A stretch of DNA of 64,000 nucleotides. Origin: Proteiniborus ethanoligenes (GTDB lineage: Bacteria > Bacillota > Clostridia > Tissierellales > Proteiniboraceae). Of this stretch, positions 27,177 through 34,942 are shown in pieces. The notes beneath the pieces were generated by a model. That model worked only from the letters and a program-made list of their open reading frames with translations. It was not told the origin of the DNA and made no database searches. Made by a program: the position numbers and the translations under genes. The stretch spans positions 31,453 to 95,452 of the forward strand of contig NZ_FNQE01000009.1 in assembly GCF_900107485.1 (NCBI RefSeq), written 5' to 3'. Each line of letters opens with the position of its first letter. Position 1 is the stretch's first letter.

Positions 27177-27194
27177 TTGGTACATATTTTGCTT
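27177..27194 (+). promoter_or_regulatory. Sigma-54 (-24/-12) promoter of the dehydrogenase/AFOR operon
   Basis: TTGGTACATATTTTGCTT carries the invariant GG (27179-27180) and GC (27191-27192) separated by exactly 10 nt and matches TTGGCAC-N5-TTGCTW at all but one position. It lies 60 bp before the first gene and directly downstream of a sigma-54 activator gene. Confidence 0.88.
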
Positions 27195-27253
27195 AATAAA
27201 TTCTAAAGGGATAGTAATAATATTTATTCTGTATTTTGTAAGGGGGAGAGATT

Positions 27254-27571
27254 GTGAGGATTGAGGAGCATCCCATTTTGGAATTTAGTAGAGGTAAAAA
27301 AATTAACTTTACTTTTAACGGTAATCAGTTAGAGGGCTATGAAGGTGAAACCATTGCTGCTGCATTACATGCAGCAGGGATAAAAGTATTAGGTAAAAGC
27401 CTATTTAAACACAGGCCTAGAGGATTTTATTGTGCTATTGGAAATTGCTCTTCTTGCATTATGATTGTAAATGGAGAACCAAATGTACGAACATGCATTA
27501 CTGAGCTTAAAGAAGGCATGTCAGTTGAAATCCAAGAAGGCAAGGGGGTTATTGATTATGAAATACGTTGA
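27254..27571 (+). CDS. 2Fe-2S subunit of a flavoprotein dehydrogenase (HcnA / sarcosine oxidase alpha N-terminal type)
   Basis: 105 residues with a 2Fe-2S ferredoxin-like fold. The cluster ligands are Cys60, Cys65, Cys68 and Cys81 ('GFYCAIGNCSSCIMIVNG'... 'RTC'). This domain is normally fused to, or partnered with, an FAD/NAD subunit, as in hydrogen cyanide synthase HcnA or the alpha subunit of archaeal dye-linked proline dehydrogenase. GTG start follows 'aagggggagaga'. It overlaps the next gene by 14 nt and is the first gene after the sigma-54 promoter. Its function as an electron-transfer subunit is inferred from family and context. Confidence 0.85.
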   Translation: MRIEEHPILEFSRGKKINFTFNGNQLEGYEGETIAAALHAAGIKVLGKSLFKHRPRGFYCAIGNCSSCIMIVNGEPNVRTCITELKEGMSVEIQEGKGVIDYEIR

Positions 27572-28646
27572 TATAGCAATAATAGGAGGTGGGCCTGCAG
27601 GCTTATGTGCAGCCATTAGTGCTGCATCTAGTGGCGCAAAGGTACTTTTAATTGATAGGAATAAAAATTTAGGTGGGCAATTAATTAAGCAGACCCATAT
27701 GTTTTTTGGTTCAGAAAAACAATATGCATCTAAAAGAGGAGTAGAGATATCCAAAATTTTACTAAATGATTTAATGACATATAAAAGTAATATTGAGATA
27801 ATGACTGATGCCACAGTACTAGGCTTATATGAAGATGGAGTATTAACTATAGATTATAATCATAATTATATAAAGGTAAAACCTAGTGCTACTATAATGG
27901 CTACAGGTGCTAGCGAAAAAGTTTTAGCCTTTCCTAATAATGATCTTCCAGGTATATATGGTGCTGGTGCTGTTCAAACTCTCATGAACGTGTATGGAAT
28001 AAAGCCTGGAAAAAAGGTATTGATGGTTGGAGCAGGCAATATTGGACTTATAGTAAGTTATCAGCTTATGCAGGCTGGTGTAGAAGTAGCAGCCATAATT
28101 GATGCTTCTTCAAAAATTGGCGGATATCTTGTGCACGCATCTAAAATAAGAAGAATGGGAGTTCCTATATTAACAGGATATACTGTAAAAGAAGCAATAG
28201 GAAATGACTATCTAGAAAAAGCAGTAATATGGAAATTAGATCATGAATGGAAACCAATAGAAGGCACGGAAATAGAATTTAGTGTTGATGTTATGTGTAT
28301 CTCTGTAGGACTTACCCCTCTAACAGAATTAATTATGCAAGCAGGCTGTAAAACGAAATACATACCAGAGTTAGGTGGGCTAGTGCCAATTAGAGATGAA
28401 GATTATCAAACAACAAAGCAAGGTATCTATGTAGCAGGTGACGTGTCAGGTGTTGAAGAAGCTAGTAGTGCAATGGTTGAAGGATATTTAGCTGGATTAT
28501 GTGCTTCAAAAAATATCGGCAATAAGCATGAAAACTATATTGAATTAAAAAGAGATTATATTTTACAGCTTGACTCTTTACGCTCAGGCACAGCAGGAGA
28601 AAAAATAAGAACAGGAATAAGCAAAGTTGTAAGAGAGGTGATATAG
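27558..28646 (+). CDS. FAD/NAD(P)-dependent oxidoreductase subunit (HcnB / PDH alpha type)
   Basis: 362 residues. An FAD-binding Rossmann motif is at the N-terminus ('IIGGGPAGLCAAISAASSG'), with a second dinucleotide site 'MVGAGNIGLIVSYQLMQAG' near 150-170 and 'GIYVAGDVSGVEEASSAMVEG' towards the end. In archaeal proline dehydrogenases and HcnB the same domain is fused to the 2Fe-2S part; here the two are separate overlapping genes. Start ATG 27558 is preceded by 'aagggggttattg', and the longer in-frame extension upstream overlaps the preceding gene without reason. It probably relays electrons between subunits and perhaps oxidises NADH or transfers to ferredoxin. Confidence 0.88.
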   Translation: MKYVDIAIIGGGPAGLCAAISAASSGAKVLLIDRNKNLGGQLIKQTHMFFGSEKQYASKRGVEISKILLNDLMTYKSNIEIMTDATVLGLYEDGVLTIDYNHNYIKVKPSATIMATGASEKVLAFPNNDLPGIYGAGAVQTLMNVYGIKPGKKVLMVGAGNIGLIVSYQLMQAGVEVAAIIDASSKIGGYLVHASKIRRMGVPILTGYTVKEAIGNDYLEKAVIWKLDHEWKPIEGTEIEFSVDVMCISVGLTPLTELIMQAGCKTKYIPELGGLVPIRDEDYQTTKQGIYVAGDVSGVEEASSAMVEGYLAGLCASKNIGNKHENYIELKRDYILQLDSLRSGTAGEKIRTGISKVVREVI

Positions 28647-29135
28647 ATGATTGAGTTTACAGGAGTGCCGACTAGGAATTTGATTGAAAATGCATTTCCA
28701 AGCATAGAAAGAATAAACAAAGGACCGATTGCTATAATAGAATGCTTTCAGCATATTCCTTGTAATCCATGTTCTACTTCTTGTATTAGGAAGGCTATGA
28801 ATCCAATGTACGATATCAATGACTTACCTTCACTTAATGAAGAAGAATGTAATGGATGTAGTATATGTGTAGGAAAATGCCCAGGGTTAGCAATCATGGT
28901 TGTAGATGGAAGTTATTCAAATAAGGAGGTTTTATTTAAAATACCCTTTGAATTTTTGCCTCTTCCTAATAAAGGAGATATTGTAAAAGGCTTAGACAGA
29001 GAAGGTAAATATATTACAGATGTTAAGGTAGCTGATGTACGAAGGCCAAAATTTTTTGATAAAACAGCTATTATTGATATAGTAGTTAATAGAGAGTTTT
29101 TATATGAGTTTAGAAATATAAGATTGGGGGACTAA
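28647..29135 (+). CDS. 4Fe-4S binding subunit of the dehydrogenase complex
   Basis: 162 residues. Two cysteine groups are seen: Cys33, Cys39, Cys42, Cys46 ('CFQHIPCNPCSTSC'), and a classical ferredoxin motif Cys68-x2-Cys71-x2-Cys74-x3-Cys78 ('CNGCSICVGKCPG'). The remainder (about 90-162) is not recognisable. The gene starts one base after the previous stop, so it is translationally coupled. It resembles small Fe-S proteins in operons for HcnABC-like or archaeal proline dehydrogenases. Function as an electron carrier is inferred. Confidence 0.8.
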   Translation: MIEFTGVPTRNLIENAFPSIERINKGPIAIIECFQHIPCNPCSTSCIRKAMNPMYDINDLPSLNEEECNGCSICVGKCPGLAIMVVDGSYSNKEVLFKIPFEFLPLPNKGDIVKGLDREGKYITDVKVADVRRPKFFDKTAIIDIVVNREFLYEFRNIRLGD

Positions 29136-29139
29136 GCCT

Positions 29140-29418
29140 ATGAGTAATGAAACAATAATTTGTAGATGCTCAGACATAACTTTAGAAGAAATTAGACAAT
29201 TAATTCAAGAAGGATATAGAACAGTTGATGAAATAAAAAGAATTTCTAGAGCTGGTATGGGACCCTGCCAGGGAAGAACCTGTAGCCAACTTATATTGCG
29301 AGAAATTGCAAACTATACTGGGAGAAGCATAGCCGAATTAGAAGTTAGTGTAAGTAGACCTCCTGTTACAGGAATAAAGCTAAAACAAATTGTATCAGGA
29401 GGTGGAGCTTATGATTAA
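29140..29418 (+). CDS. BFD-type 2Fe-2S protein
   Basis: 92 residues with the BFD-like [2Fe-2S] pattern Cys8-x-Cys10 ('IICRCSD') and Cys43-x4-Cys48 ('GMGPCQGRTC'). In related dehydrogenases this domain is a fusion or a separate small subunit. It is spaced 4 nt from the previous gene and overlaps the next by 8 nt. It has no catalytic residues, so it is an electron-transfer or assembly partner. Confidence 0.87.
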   Translation: MSNETIICRCSDITLEEIRQLIQEGYRTVDEIKRISRAGMGPCQGRTCSQLILREIANYTGRSIAELEVSVSRPPVTGIKLKQIVSGGGAYD

Positions 29419-30559
29419 AACTGCTGATGTAGTAATTATAGGTGGAGGAATATCAGGATGTTCAATAGCATATAATTTAGCTAAAAAAGGGGTCAAGAAT
29501 ATTGTATTACTTGAGAAAAACTATATAGCAAGTGGGGCCACAGGAAGATGTGGAGCAGGTGTAAGACAACAGTGGGGAACTGAAATGAATTGTCTTTTAG
29601 CCATGGAAAGCATAAATTTTTTTGAAAAAGCAAATGAAGAACTAGAATATGATGGTGATATTGAATTTAAGCAAGGAGGATATTTAATAGTTTCATCTAC
29701 AGAAAAAGAGGATGCTCAATTTAAAAAGAATGTTGAGCTTCAAAAGTCATTAGGCATACCGGTAGAATATCTAACTCCAAAGGAAGCTGCTGAAATAGTT
29801 CCTTATTTAAATACTGAAATAATTAAAAGTGCAACATTCTGTCAAAAGGATGGTCATTTAAATCCTTTTTTAACTACAGATGCTTATGCAAAGGCTGCTA
29901 AGAGATTAGGTGTTAATATATATACATTTACAGAAGTCATAGGAATCAAAGCAAAAAACGGAAAAATAGAAGGAGTTATTACTAACAAAGGCGAAATATT
30001 AACTAATATAGTAGTTAATGCTTCAGGAGGCTATTCTAAGAAAATAGCGGATATGGTCAATATAGACATACCTGTATATTCAGAAAGACACCAAATACTA
30101 GTAACTGAGCCTGTAGAACCAATGCAAGAACCTATGGTTATGTCTTTTTCCTTAAATATTTATTGTCAGCAAACGCCACATGGGTCATTTATTATGGGCA
30201 GGGGGGATGAGGATGAACCTAAGGATTTAAGAACAACATCAAGCTGGCAATTCTTAGATGAAATGGCCAAAACGACTACTAAGCTCTTGCCTCCTATTGG
30301 TGAGCTTAGAGTTATAAGGCAATGGGCAGGGTTATATAATATGACCCCTGATAAGCATCCTATCTATGGTCCAGTAAAAAACTTAGAAGGCTTTTATCTT
30401 GCTATAGGCTTTAGTGGACATGGCTTTATGCTTGGACCTATGACTGGATTATTAGTTTCGCAACAAATATTAGGAGAGAAAACTACAATCGATATTAGTA
30501 AGCTTAATCTTGATAGATTTGAAAAAGGTGAGCTTGTATTTGAACCCTCTGTGGTTTAA
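29411..30559 (+). CDS. DadA/glycine-oxidase-type FAD-dependent amino-acid dehydrogenase (catalytic subunit)
   Basis: 382 residues of the DAO superfamily. The N-terminal FAD motif 'VVIIGGGISGCSIAYNLAKK' is followed by 'SGATGRCGAGVRQQWGTEMN' (ligand contact region) and the C-terminal 'FSGHGFMLGPMTGLLVSQQI'. Its closest architecture is the catalytic beta subunit of archaeal dye-linked L-proline dehydrogenase, HcnC, or sarcosine-oxidase-like dehydrogenases. The likely reaction is oxidation of a secondary or primary amine of an amino acid to an imine. Proline is my preferred substrate because putP precedes the cluster; sarcosine, hydroxyproline or D-amino acids are alternatives. ATG 29411 has SD 'ggaggt' (29399-29404) and overlaps the previous stop. 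Confidence 0.85.
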   Translation: MIKTADVVIIGGGISGCSIAYNLAKKGVKNIVLLEKNYIASGATGRCGAGVRQQWGTEMNCLLAMESINFFEKANEELEYDGDIEFKQGGYLIVSSTEKEDAQFKKNVELQKSLGIPVEYLTPKEAAEIVPYLNTEIIKSATFCQKDGHLNPFLTTDAYAKAAKRLGVNIYTFTEVIGIKAKNGKIEGVITNKGEILTNIVVNASGGYSKKIADMVNIDIPVYSERHQILVTEPVEPMQEPMVMSFSLNIYCQQTPHGSFIMGRGDEDEPKDLRTTSSWQFLDEMAKTTTKLLPPIGELRVIRQWAGLYNMTPDKHPIYGPVKNLEGFYLAIGFSGHGFMLGPMTGLLVSQQILGEKTTIDISKLNLDRFEKGELVFEPSVV

Positions 30560-30588
30560 TAACTTTTATATTAATTGGAGGTGGTATT

Positions 30589-30981
30589 TTGAAGGTTTTA
30601 GCAAAAATAGAAGAGCGTTGTATAGGATGTCATCTGTGTGAAGAAACTTGTTCTCAGGCATACTTTAAAGAAAAAAATTTGAAAAAAGCTTCATTAAAAG
30701 TAACTGAAATAGTTGATGGGAATAATGAAATAATTACTTGTACTCAATGTGGAGAATGTATTGATATCTGCCCAGTAGAGGCCATTTATAGGGATAATAG
30801 AGGAATTGTTAGAATAAGAAAAGATATCTGTGTAGGCTGTCTAATGTGTGTAGGATTTTGTAATGAAGGAGCTATGTTCTATCACGATGAGCTTACAGAG
30901 CCTTTTAAATGCATATCTTGTGGATTATGTGTTAAAAAATGCCCTGCAAATGCAATTTATATAGAAGATATATCAATGTAA
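30589..30981 (+). CDS. Polyferredoxin with four 4Fe-4S motifs (HycB/AFOR-associated type)
   Basis: 130 residues containing 16 Cys in four CxxCxxCxxxC groups: Cys11/14/17/21, Cys51/54/57/61, Cys81/84/87/91 and Cys108/111/114/118. Such proteins partner tungsten AFORs and other dehydrogenases, passing electrons to or from ferredoxin. A TTG start at 30589 follows 'ggaggtggtatt'. It sits directly between the flavin dehydrogenase genes and AFOR, so it is the natural electron link between them. I infer this role from position. Confidence 0.88.
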   Translation: MKVLAKIEERCIGCHLCEETCSQAYFKEKNLKKASLKVTEIVDGNNEIITCTQCGECIDICPVEAIYRDNRGIVRIRKDICVGCLMCVGFCNEGAMFYHDELTEPFKCISCGLCVKKCPANAIYIEDISM

Positions 30982-31000
30982 TTTTAAGGGGGAGAGTCTA

Positions 31001-33157
31001 TTGACGATAGATGCACTAAGAGAGAGTCGAAGATTGCTTAAAGAATATAAATATGAGCTTGGTAAAATTGAAAAAGGTTATGCGAATAGAAGCTTGTATA
31101 TAAACTTATCGGACAATGAAATTAGTTCTATGCCAGTTACAGAGATGATGAAAGAAAAACTTATAGGTGGGAAAGGATTTGGACTATGGTATCTATGGGA
31201 TAGTGTTGGTCCAGAGACAAAATGGACAGATCCAGAAAATGCAATAGTGATTGCTAGCGGTCCTATAGGAGGAATTACTCAATATCCAGGTGCAGGTAAG
31301 TCTTTGGTAGTTACTATATCGCCACTTACTGGAATACCTATAGATAGTAATGTAGGTGGATATTTTGGACCACTATTAAAATTTGCTGGTTGGGATGCTT
31401 TAAAGGTACAGGGAAAGGCAGAAAATGATGTAGTAGTGTATATTGATGGAAACGAGGGCATTGTAAGAATAGAGGAAGCTCCACTAGAAGCTATAGATGC
31501 ACATGTATTAGGGGAACAGCTAACAGAAATGTATGCTGATTCCGAGGAGGATAAAAGAAACATAGCTGTTGTAACTGCAGGAACAGCAGCGGAAAATACT
31601 TTAATAGGATTATTAAACTTTACTTTTTATGATGTAAGAAGAAAAGTAACAAGACTTAAACAGGCAGGTAGAGGTGGAATAGGTACAGTATTTAGAGATA
31701 AGAATATTAAGGCTTTAGTAGTAAAGTTTAATGGAGTTAAAGGTGATTTAAATAACCCTGCAGATCAAGCTAAAATTAACAGAACCGGATTAAGACTTCA
31801 TAGAGAAATAAATCGATTTGATGATGAGCAGTGCAGAATGAGACAGGTAGGGACAGCTAATATAATTGAGGTAATGGATGAATATGATCTATTGCCTGTT
31901 CACAATTATAAATACGGAAGCCATAAAGATACTTATAAAATTGCTTCTAATGTATTTAGAGATAATTATTTAACACAAGGTAAACCTGATGGTTGTTGGT
32001 ATGGCTGCTCCTTATCATGTGCTAAAGCAGCAGATGGCTATGAATTAAAAACAGGACCATATAAAGGGGATAAGGTTACAATTGATGGTCCAGAGTATGA
32101 GACGGCAGCAGGCGTAGGTGCTAACTGTGGCATCTTTGACCCTGAATATATATTAGAATGTAATTTTTATTGTGATACATATGGTATTGATACTATTTCA
32201 TTTGCTACAATAACAGCTTTTTTGATGGAATGCTACGAAAATGGAATAATTGATAAAGATATTACTGGTGGCTTAGAACTAACTTTTGGCAATAAGGATG
32301 CTGCAATGGAACTTCTTCATCAAATGTCTAGGGGAGAAGGTTTTGGTAAATTAGCAGGATTAGGCATTAGAAAACTTAAAAAGATATTTGTTGAAGAGTA
32401 CGGTGCAGACAAAGATTTCCTGGAGGATATTGGTATGGAACAGAAGGGACTTGAGTATTCTGAGTACCTGCCTAAAGAATCTCTTGCACAGCAGGGAGGT
32501 TATGGATTAACAAATAAAGGTCCTCAGCATGACGAAGCTTGGTTAATATTTATGGATATGGTCAACAATCAAATACCAACTTTTGAAGATAAAGCTGAAG
32601 CATTACATTATTTCCCTATGTTTAGAACCTGGTTTGGTCTCATGGGGTTGTGTAAGCTACCATGGAATGATATTGTACCTGCTAGTAATTTTTCTGCTGA
32701 TGAGCCTGCTAAAATACCTGAGCATGTACAAAACTATGTAGATTTGTACAATGCTATGACTGGTAATAATATTAATAAGGAAGAGTTAATAGTACAATCA
32801 GAAAGAGTGTACAATTTTCAAAGGATTTTTAATATAAGGATGGGTTATGGTAAACGAGAAAACGATAAAGTCCCATACCGTTCTGTAGGCCCTGTAACAG
32901 TTGAAGAATATGAATCAAGGAAAGAAAGATATGATAACCAGCTTAGGGAGAAATTAAATTATGATCCAACTGGAAAGTTCACTGAAGAGAAAATTAAAAT
33001 TCTTAGGGCCTATAGAGAAGAACAATATGAAAAACTAATAGACGCAGTATATAAAAGAAGAGGTTGGACAATGGATGGCATACCTACTATAGAAAAATTA
33101 AAGGAAATAAAAATGGACTTACCAGAATTAATAGAGGTGGTAGAAAAGCATCTCTAA
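31001..33157 (+). CDS. Aldehyde ferredoxin oxidoreductase (tungsten/molybdenum bis-pterin family)
   Basis: 718 residues, longer than the classical AOR of about 605. 'GGKGFGLWYLW' and 'RLKQAGRGGIGTVFRDKNIK' are AFOR N-domain signatures. The proximal 4Fe-4S ligands appear to be Cys332, Cys336, Cys340 ('CWYGCSLSC') and Cys551 ('GLCKLPWND'). In the classical enzyme the first spacing is Cys-x2-Cys; here it is Cys-x3-Cys, an oddity. AFORs oxidise aldehydes to acids and reduce ferredoxin. A TTG start at 31001 follows 'aagggggagag'. It is followed by a MoaD/ThiS-like gene. In this operon it may oxidise the aldehyde produced by the upstream dehydrogenase, such as glutamate semialdehyde. Confidence 0.9.
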   Translation: MTIDALRESRRLLKEYKYELGKIEKGYANRSLYINLSDNEISSMPVTEMMKEKLIGGKGFGLWYLWDSVGPETKWTDPENAIVIASGPIGGITQYPGAGKSLVVTISPLTGIPIDSNVGGYFGPLLKFAGWDALKVQGKAENDVVVYIDGNEGIVRIEEAPLEAIDAHVLGEQLTEMYADSEEDKRNIAVVTAGTAAENTLIGLLNFTFYDVRRKVTRLKQAGRGGIGTVFRDKNIKALVVKFNGVKGDLNNPADQAKINRTGLRLHREINRFDDEQCRMRQVGTANIIEVMDEYDLLPVHNYKYGSHKDTYKIASNVFRDNYLTQGKPDGCWYGCSLSCAKAADGYELKTGPYKGDKVTIDGPEYETAAGVGANCGIFDPEYILECNFYCDTYGIDTISFATITAFLMECYENGIIDKDITGGLELTFGNKDAAMELLHQMSRGEGFGKLAGLGIRKLKKIFVEEYGADKDFLEDIGMEQKGLEYSEYLPKESLAQQGGYGLTNKGPQHDEAWLIFMDMVNNQIPTFEDKAEALHYFPMFRTWFGLMGLCKLPWNDIVPASNFSADEPAKIPEHVQNYVDLYNAMTGNNINKEELIVQSERVYNFQRIFNIRMGYGKRENDKVPYRSVGPVTVEEYESRKERYDNQLREKLNYDPTGKFTEEKIKILRAYREEQYEKLIDAVYKRRGWTMDGIPTIEKLKEIKMDLPELIEVVEKHL

Positions 33158-33173
33158 TTTACAGGAGGACAAA

Positions 33174-33371
33174 ATGATTTTAATAAATGGTAAGGAGCAT
33201 GAATGGAAAGAGCATTTAACTGTACAGGAAATTCTTGATATGAAGAAATATACTTTTCCTAAGATTATTGTAAAGGTAAATGGCAAATTAATACCTAAGC
33301 AAGAATATGCAAATGTCTTAATAAATGATGGAGATGAAATACAGGTCATTCATTTATTAGCTGGAGGTTAA
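33174..33371 (+). CDS. MoaD/ThiS-family sulfur carrier (pterin cofactor partner of AFOR)
   Basis: 65 residues of ubiquitin-like fold ending in the diagnostic Gly-Gly ('VIHLLAGG'), with 'VKVNGKLIPKQEYANVLIND' in the middle. MoaD donates sulfur for molybdopterin synthesis and ThiS for thiazole; an AFOR-linked copy very likely serves the tungsten or molybdenum pterin cofactor. SD 'acaggagga' precedes ATG. It is the last gene of the operon and is followed by a very strong hairpin. Confidence 0.85.
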   Translation: MILINGKEHEWKEHLTVQEILDMKKYTFPKIIVKVNGKLIPKQEYANVLINDGDEIQVIHLLAGG

Positions 33372-33412
33372 AATGTAACAAAATATTTAGTGTAATATAA
33401 AAGAAGCTTATT

Positions 33413-33462
33413 CAAAGACAAGTTAACATAAAAAAATTATGTTAACTTGTCTTTGCTTTAAT
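33413..33462. terminator. Strong terminator of the dehydrogenase/AFOR operon
   Basis: A perfect 19-bp inverted repeat (33413-33431 and 33437-33455; ends CAAAGACA/TGTCTTTG, centre TTAACATAA/TTATGTTAA) with a loop of five A, followed by a T-rich run. The symmetric arms could act in either direction. Confidence 0.8.
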
Positions 33463-33870
33463 TAAAACAATTTGTAAGACTAAAGAATAAAAAGAGCTTC
33501 TTAAATCAAGTTTTATTATCAAAGTGCAATTTTATTATATTTCAAAAATAAATCAAGCTTACATTTGACTTATAAGGCGTTTATTTTTTCTTTATAATGG
33601 TTTTATATCAAAATGCATCTAAAAACGTTTAAAATGGATTTTAAGGCCCAATAAGCGAATTTTGATATTGTTATAGTAAGAAATCTAATGAATTAGTTGA
33701 AAAACATTTTTAGGATTGAAAATATGTATGGTGACGAGCTTTTTTTAAATAACAGATTATAATATTCGGTGAATCTTCTACTAAATTATATGAAAACTAT
33801 AGAGATTAAAAAAATAATATTAAAATATGTAGATTATGTAGAAGGATTTTGCGAAAAAATGTAGAATATT
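33456..33870. other. AT-rich intergenic stretch between the AFOR operon and the recombinase gene
   Basis: About 415 bp without a convincing ORF in any frame. It holds TTGACT (33565-33570) and TATAAT (33593-33598), but 22 nt apart, so not a good promoter. No direct repeats, tRNA or riboswitch motif were found by eye. It ends at the dif-like palindrome. Confidence 0.5.
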
Positions 33871-33898
33871 ATTATACAAAATGTATATTTTGTATAAT
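33871..33898. repeat. 28-bp dif-like palindrome abutting the recombinase gene SD
   Basis: ATTATACAAAA (33871-33881), TGTATA (33882-33887), TTTTGTATAAT (33888-33898): two perfect 11-bp inverted arms around a 6-bp centre, exactly the geometry of Xer dif sites. The TGTATA centre equals that of E. coli dif, and the right arm matches the E. coli XerD arm TTATGTTAAAT at 8 of 11 positions. The ribosome site of the recombinase follows immediately. It may be the recombination site, an operator for the gene, or both. Confidence 0.5.
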
Positions 33899-33911
33899 AA
33901 GGAGTGAAAAT

Positions 33912-34889
33912 ATGGATAATCTACCAATAATATTAGAAGATTTTTTAAACTACATAGAAACCATCAAAGGAAAATCTGAAAACACAACAAAAGAGTATTT
34001 TTTTGATTTACGTACCCTCTTTCGGTTTTTAAAGCTCAGATATAAATTAGTTGATAAAAGTATTCCCTTTGACGAAATAAATATATCTGATGTAGATGAA
34101 AGTATAATTCAAAGAGTCACATTACAAGACCTATATGCATTTATATCTTTTGTTGATAAGGATCGTAACAACAAAAATCATGCTAAGGCTCGGAAAGTTG
34201 CTAGTATAAGGTCTTTCTTTAAGTATTTGAATACAAAGGTTAAAATTATTGATAATAATCCTGCCCTAGATTTAGAATCACCAAAAACAAATGTTAGACA
34301 TCCTGTTTATCTTTCGCTAGAGGAAGCAGAAAACCTGCTAGATTCAATAGATGGAACCTATAAAGAACGAGATTATGCTATTATTGTACTGTTCTTAAAT
34401 TGTGGTCTAAGACTTTCAGAGTTGGTTAGTATAGATATTGACAAGATCAAAGGAGATACTTTAACTGTTGTAGGTAAAGGAAACAAGGAACGAACAATTT
34501 ACTTGAATGATGCATGTATAAAAGCTATCGAGGATTATTTATTAGTAAGACCTACAGAAGGAGTAAAAACACCAAACGCCTTGTTTTTAAGCAATAGGAA
34601 AAGCAGAATTAGCAATAAAACTGTACAATATTTAGTAAAAAAATATATTAAAGATGCTGGTTTAGATACTGAGATTTATTCTACACATAAGCTAAGACAT
34701 ACTGCAGCAACTCTTATGTATAAGTATGGGAATGTTGATATTAGGGCCTTACAACAAATTTTAGGTCACGAAAATGTATCTACAACTCAAATATATACTC
34801 ACATTGACGATGAAAGATTAAGAAAAGCCGTAAAAAGCAATCCCCTATCCAATAAAATACGTGAACAGCAGGATAATGATAGTAAGTAA
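33912..34889 (+). CDS. xerC: Tyrosine recombinase of the XerC/XerD type
   Basis: 325 residues with an N-terminal SAM-like core-binding domain (about 1-110) and a catalytic domain. All catalytic residues are present: Arg167 ('NCGLRLSEL'), Lys189 ('VGKGNKER'), His259 and Arg262 ('HKLRHTAATLM'), His286 ('LGHENVSTTQIY') and the nucleophile Tyr295. Xer recombinases resolve chromosome dimers at dif. ATG 33912 is chosen for the SD 'aaggag' (33899-33904); an earlier in-frame ATG at 33849 would put the dif-like palindrome inside the coding region. It is convergent with the SOS-type LysM gene. The xerC assignment, as opposed to xerD or a mobile-element integrase, is provisional. Confidence 0.85.
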   Translation: MDNLPIILEDFLNYIETIKGKSENTTKEYFFDLRTLFRFLKLRYKLVDKSIPFDEINISDVDESIIQRVTLQDLYAFISFVDKDRNNKNHAKARKVASIRSFFKYLNTKVKIIDNNPALDLESPKTNVRHPVYLSLEEAENLLDSIDGTYKERDYAIIVLFLNCGLRLSELVSIDIDKIKGDTLTVVGKGNKERTIYLNDACIKAIEDYLLVRPTEGVKTPNALFLSNRKSRISNKTVQYLVKKYIKDAGLDTEIYSTHKLRHTAATLMYKYGNVDIRALQQILGHENVSTTQIYTHIDDERLRKAVKSNPLSNKIREQQDNDSK

Positions 34890-34898
34890 TATTGGCGT

Positions 34899-34932
34899 AA
34901 AATAGACCCTCTATTATCTGAGGGCCTATTTT
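34899..34932. terminator. Bidirectional terminator between recombinase and LysM genes
   Basis: AAAATAGACCCTC (34899-34911) and GAGGGCCTATTTT (34920-34932) pair with one mismatch, in an A/T-flanked stem between two convergent genes. Confidence 0.8.
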
Positions 34933-34942
34933 ATGATTTATG

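Noticed and set aside
27254..30559. Hydrogen cyanide synthase (hcnABC)
   Set aside because: The subunit types match, but the extra Fe-S subunits, the AFOR and the link to putP are not part of cyanide synthesis. The family match reflects shared architecture.
30589..33371. Tungsten or molybdenum transporter in the same operon
   Set aside because: No ABC or modA-type gene is present in the window; the metal source lies elsewhere.
27254..33371. A selenoprotein hidden by an in-frame TGA in the dehydrogenase operon
   Set aside because: All genes are full length with normal ends and none shows an interrupted family alignment that TGA read-through would restore.
33565..33598. TTGACT and TATAAT upstream of the recombinase as a promoter
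   Set aside because: The spacing is 22 nt, outside the workable range for sigma-A.
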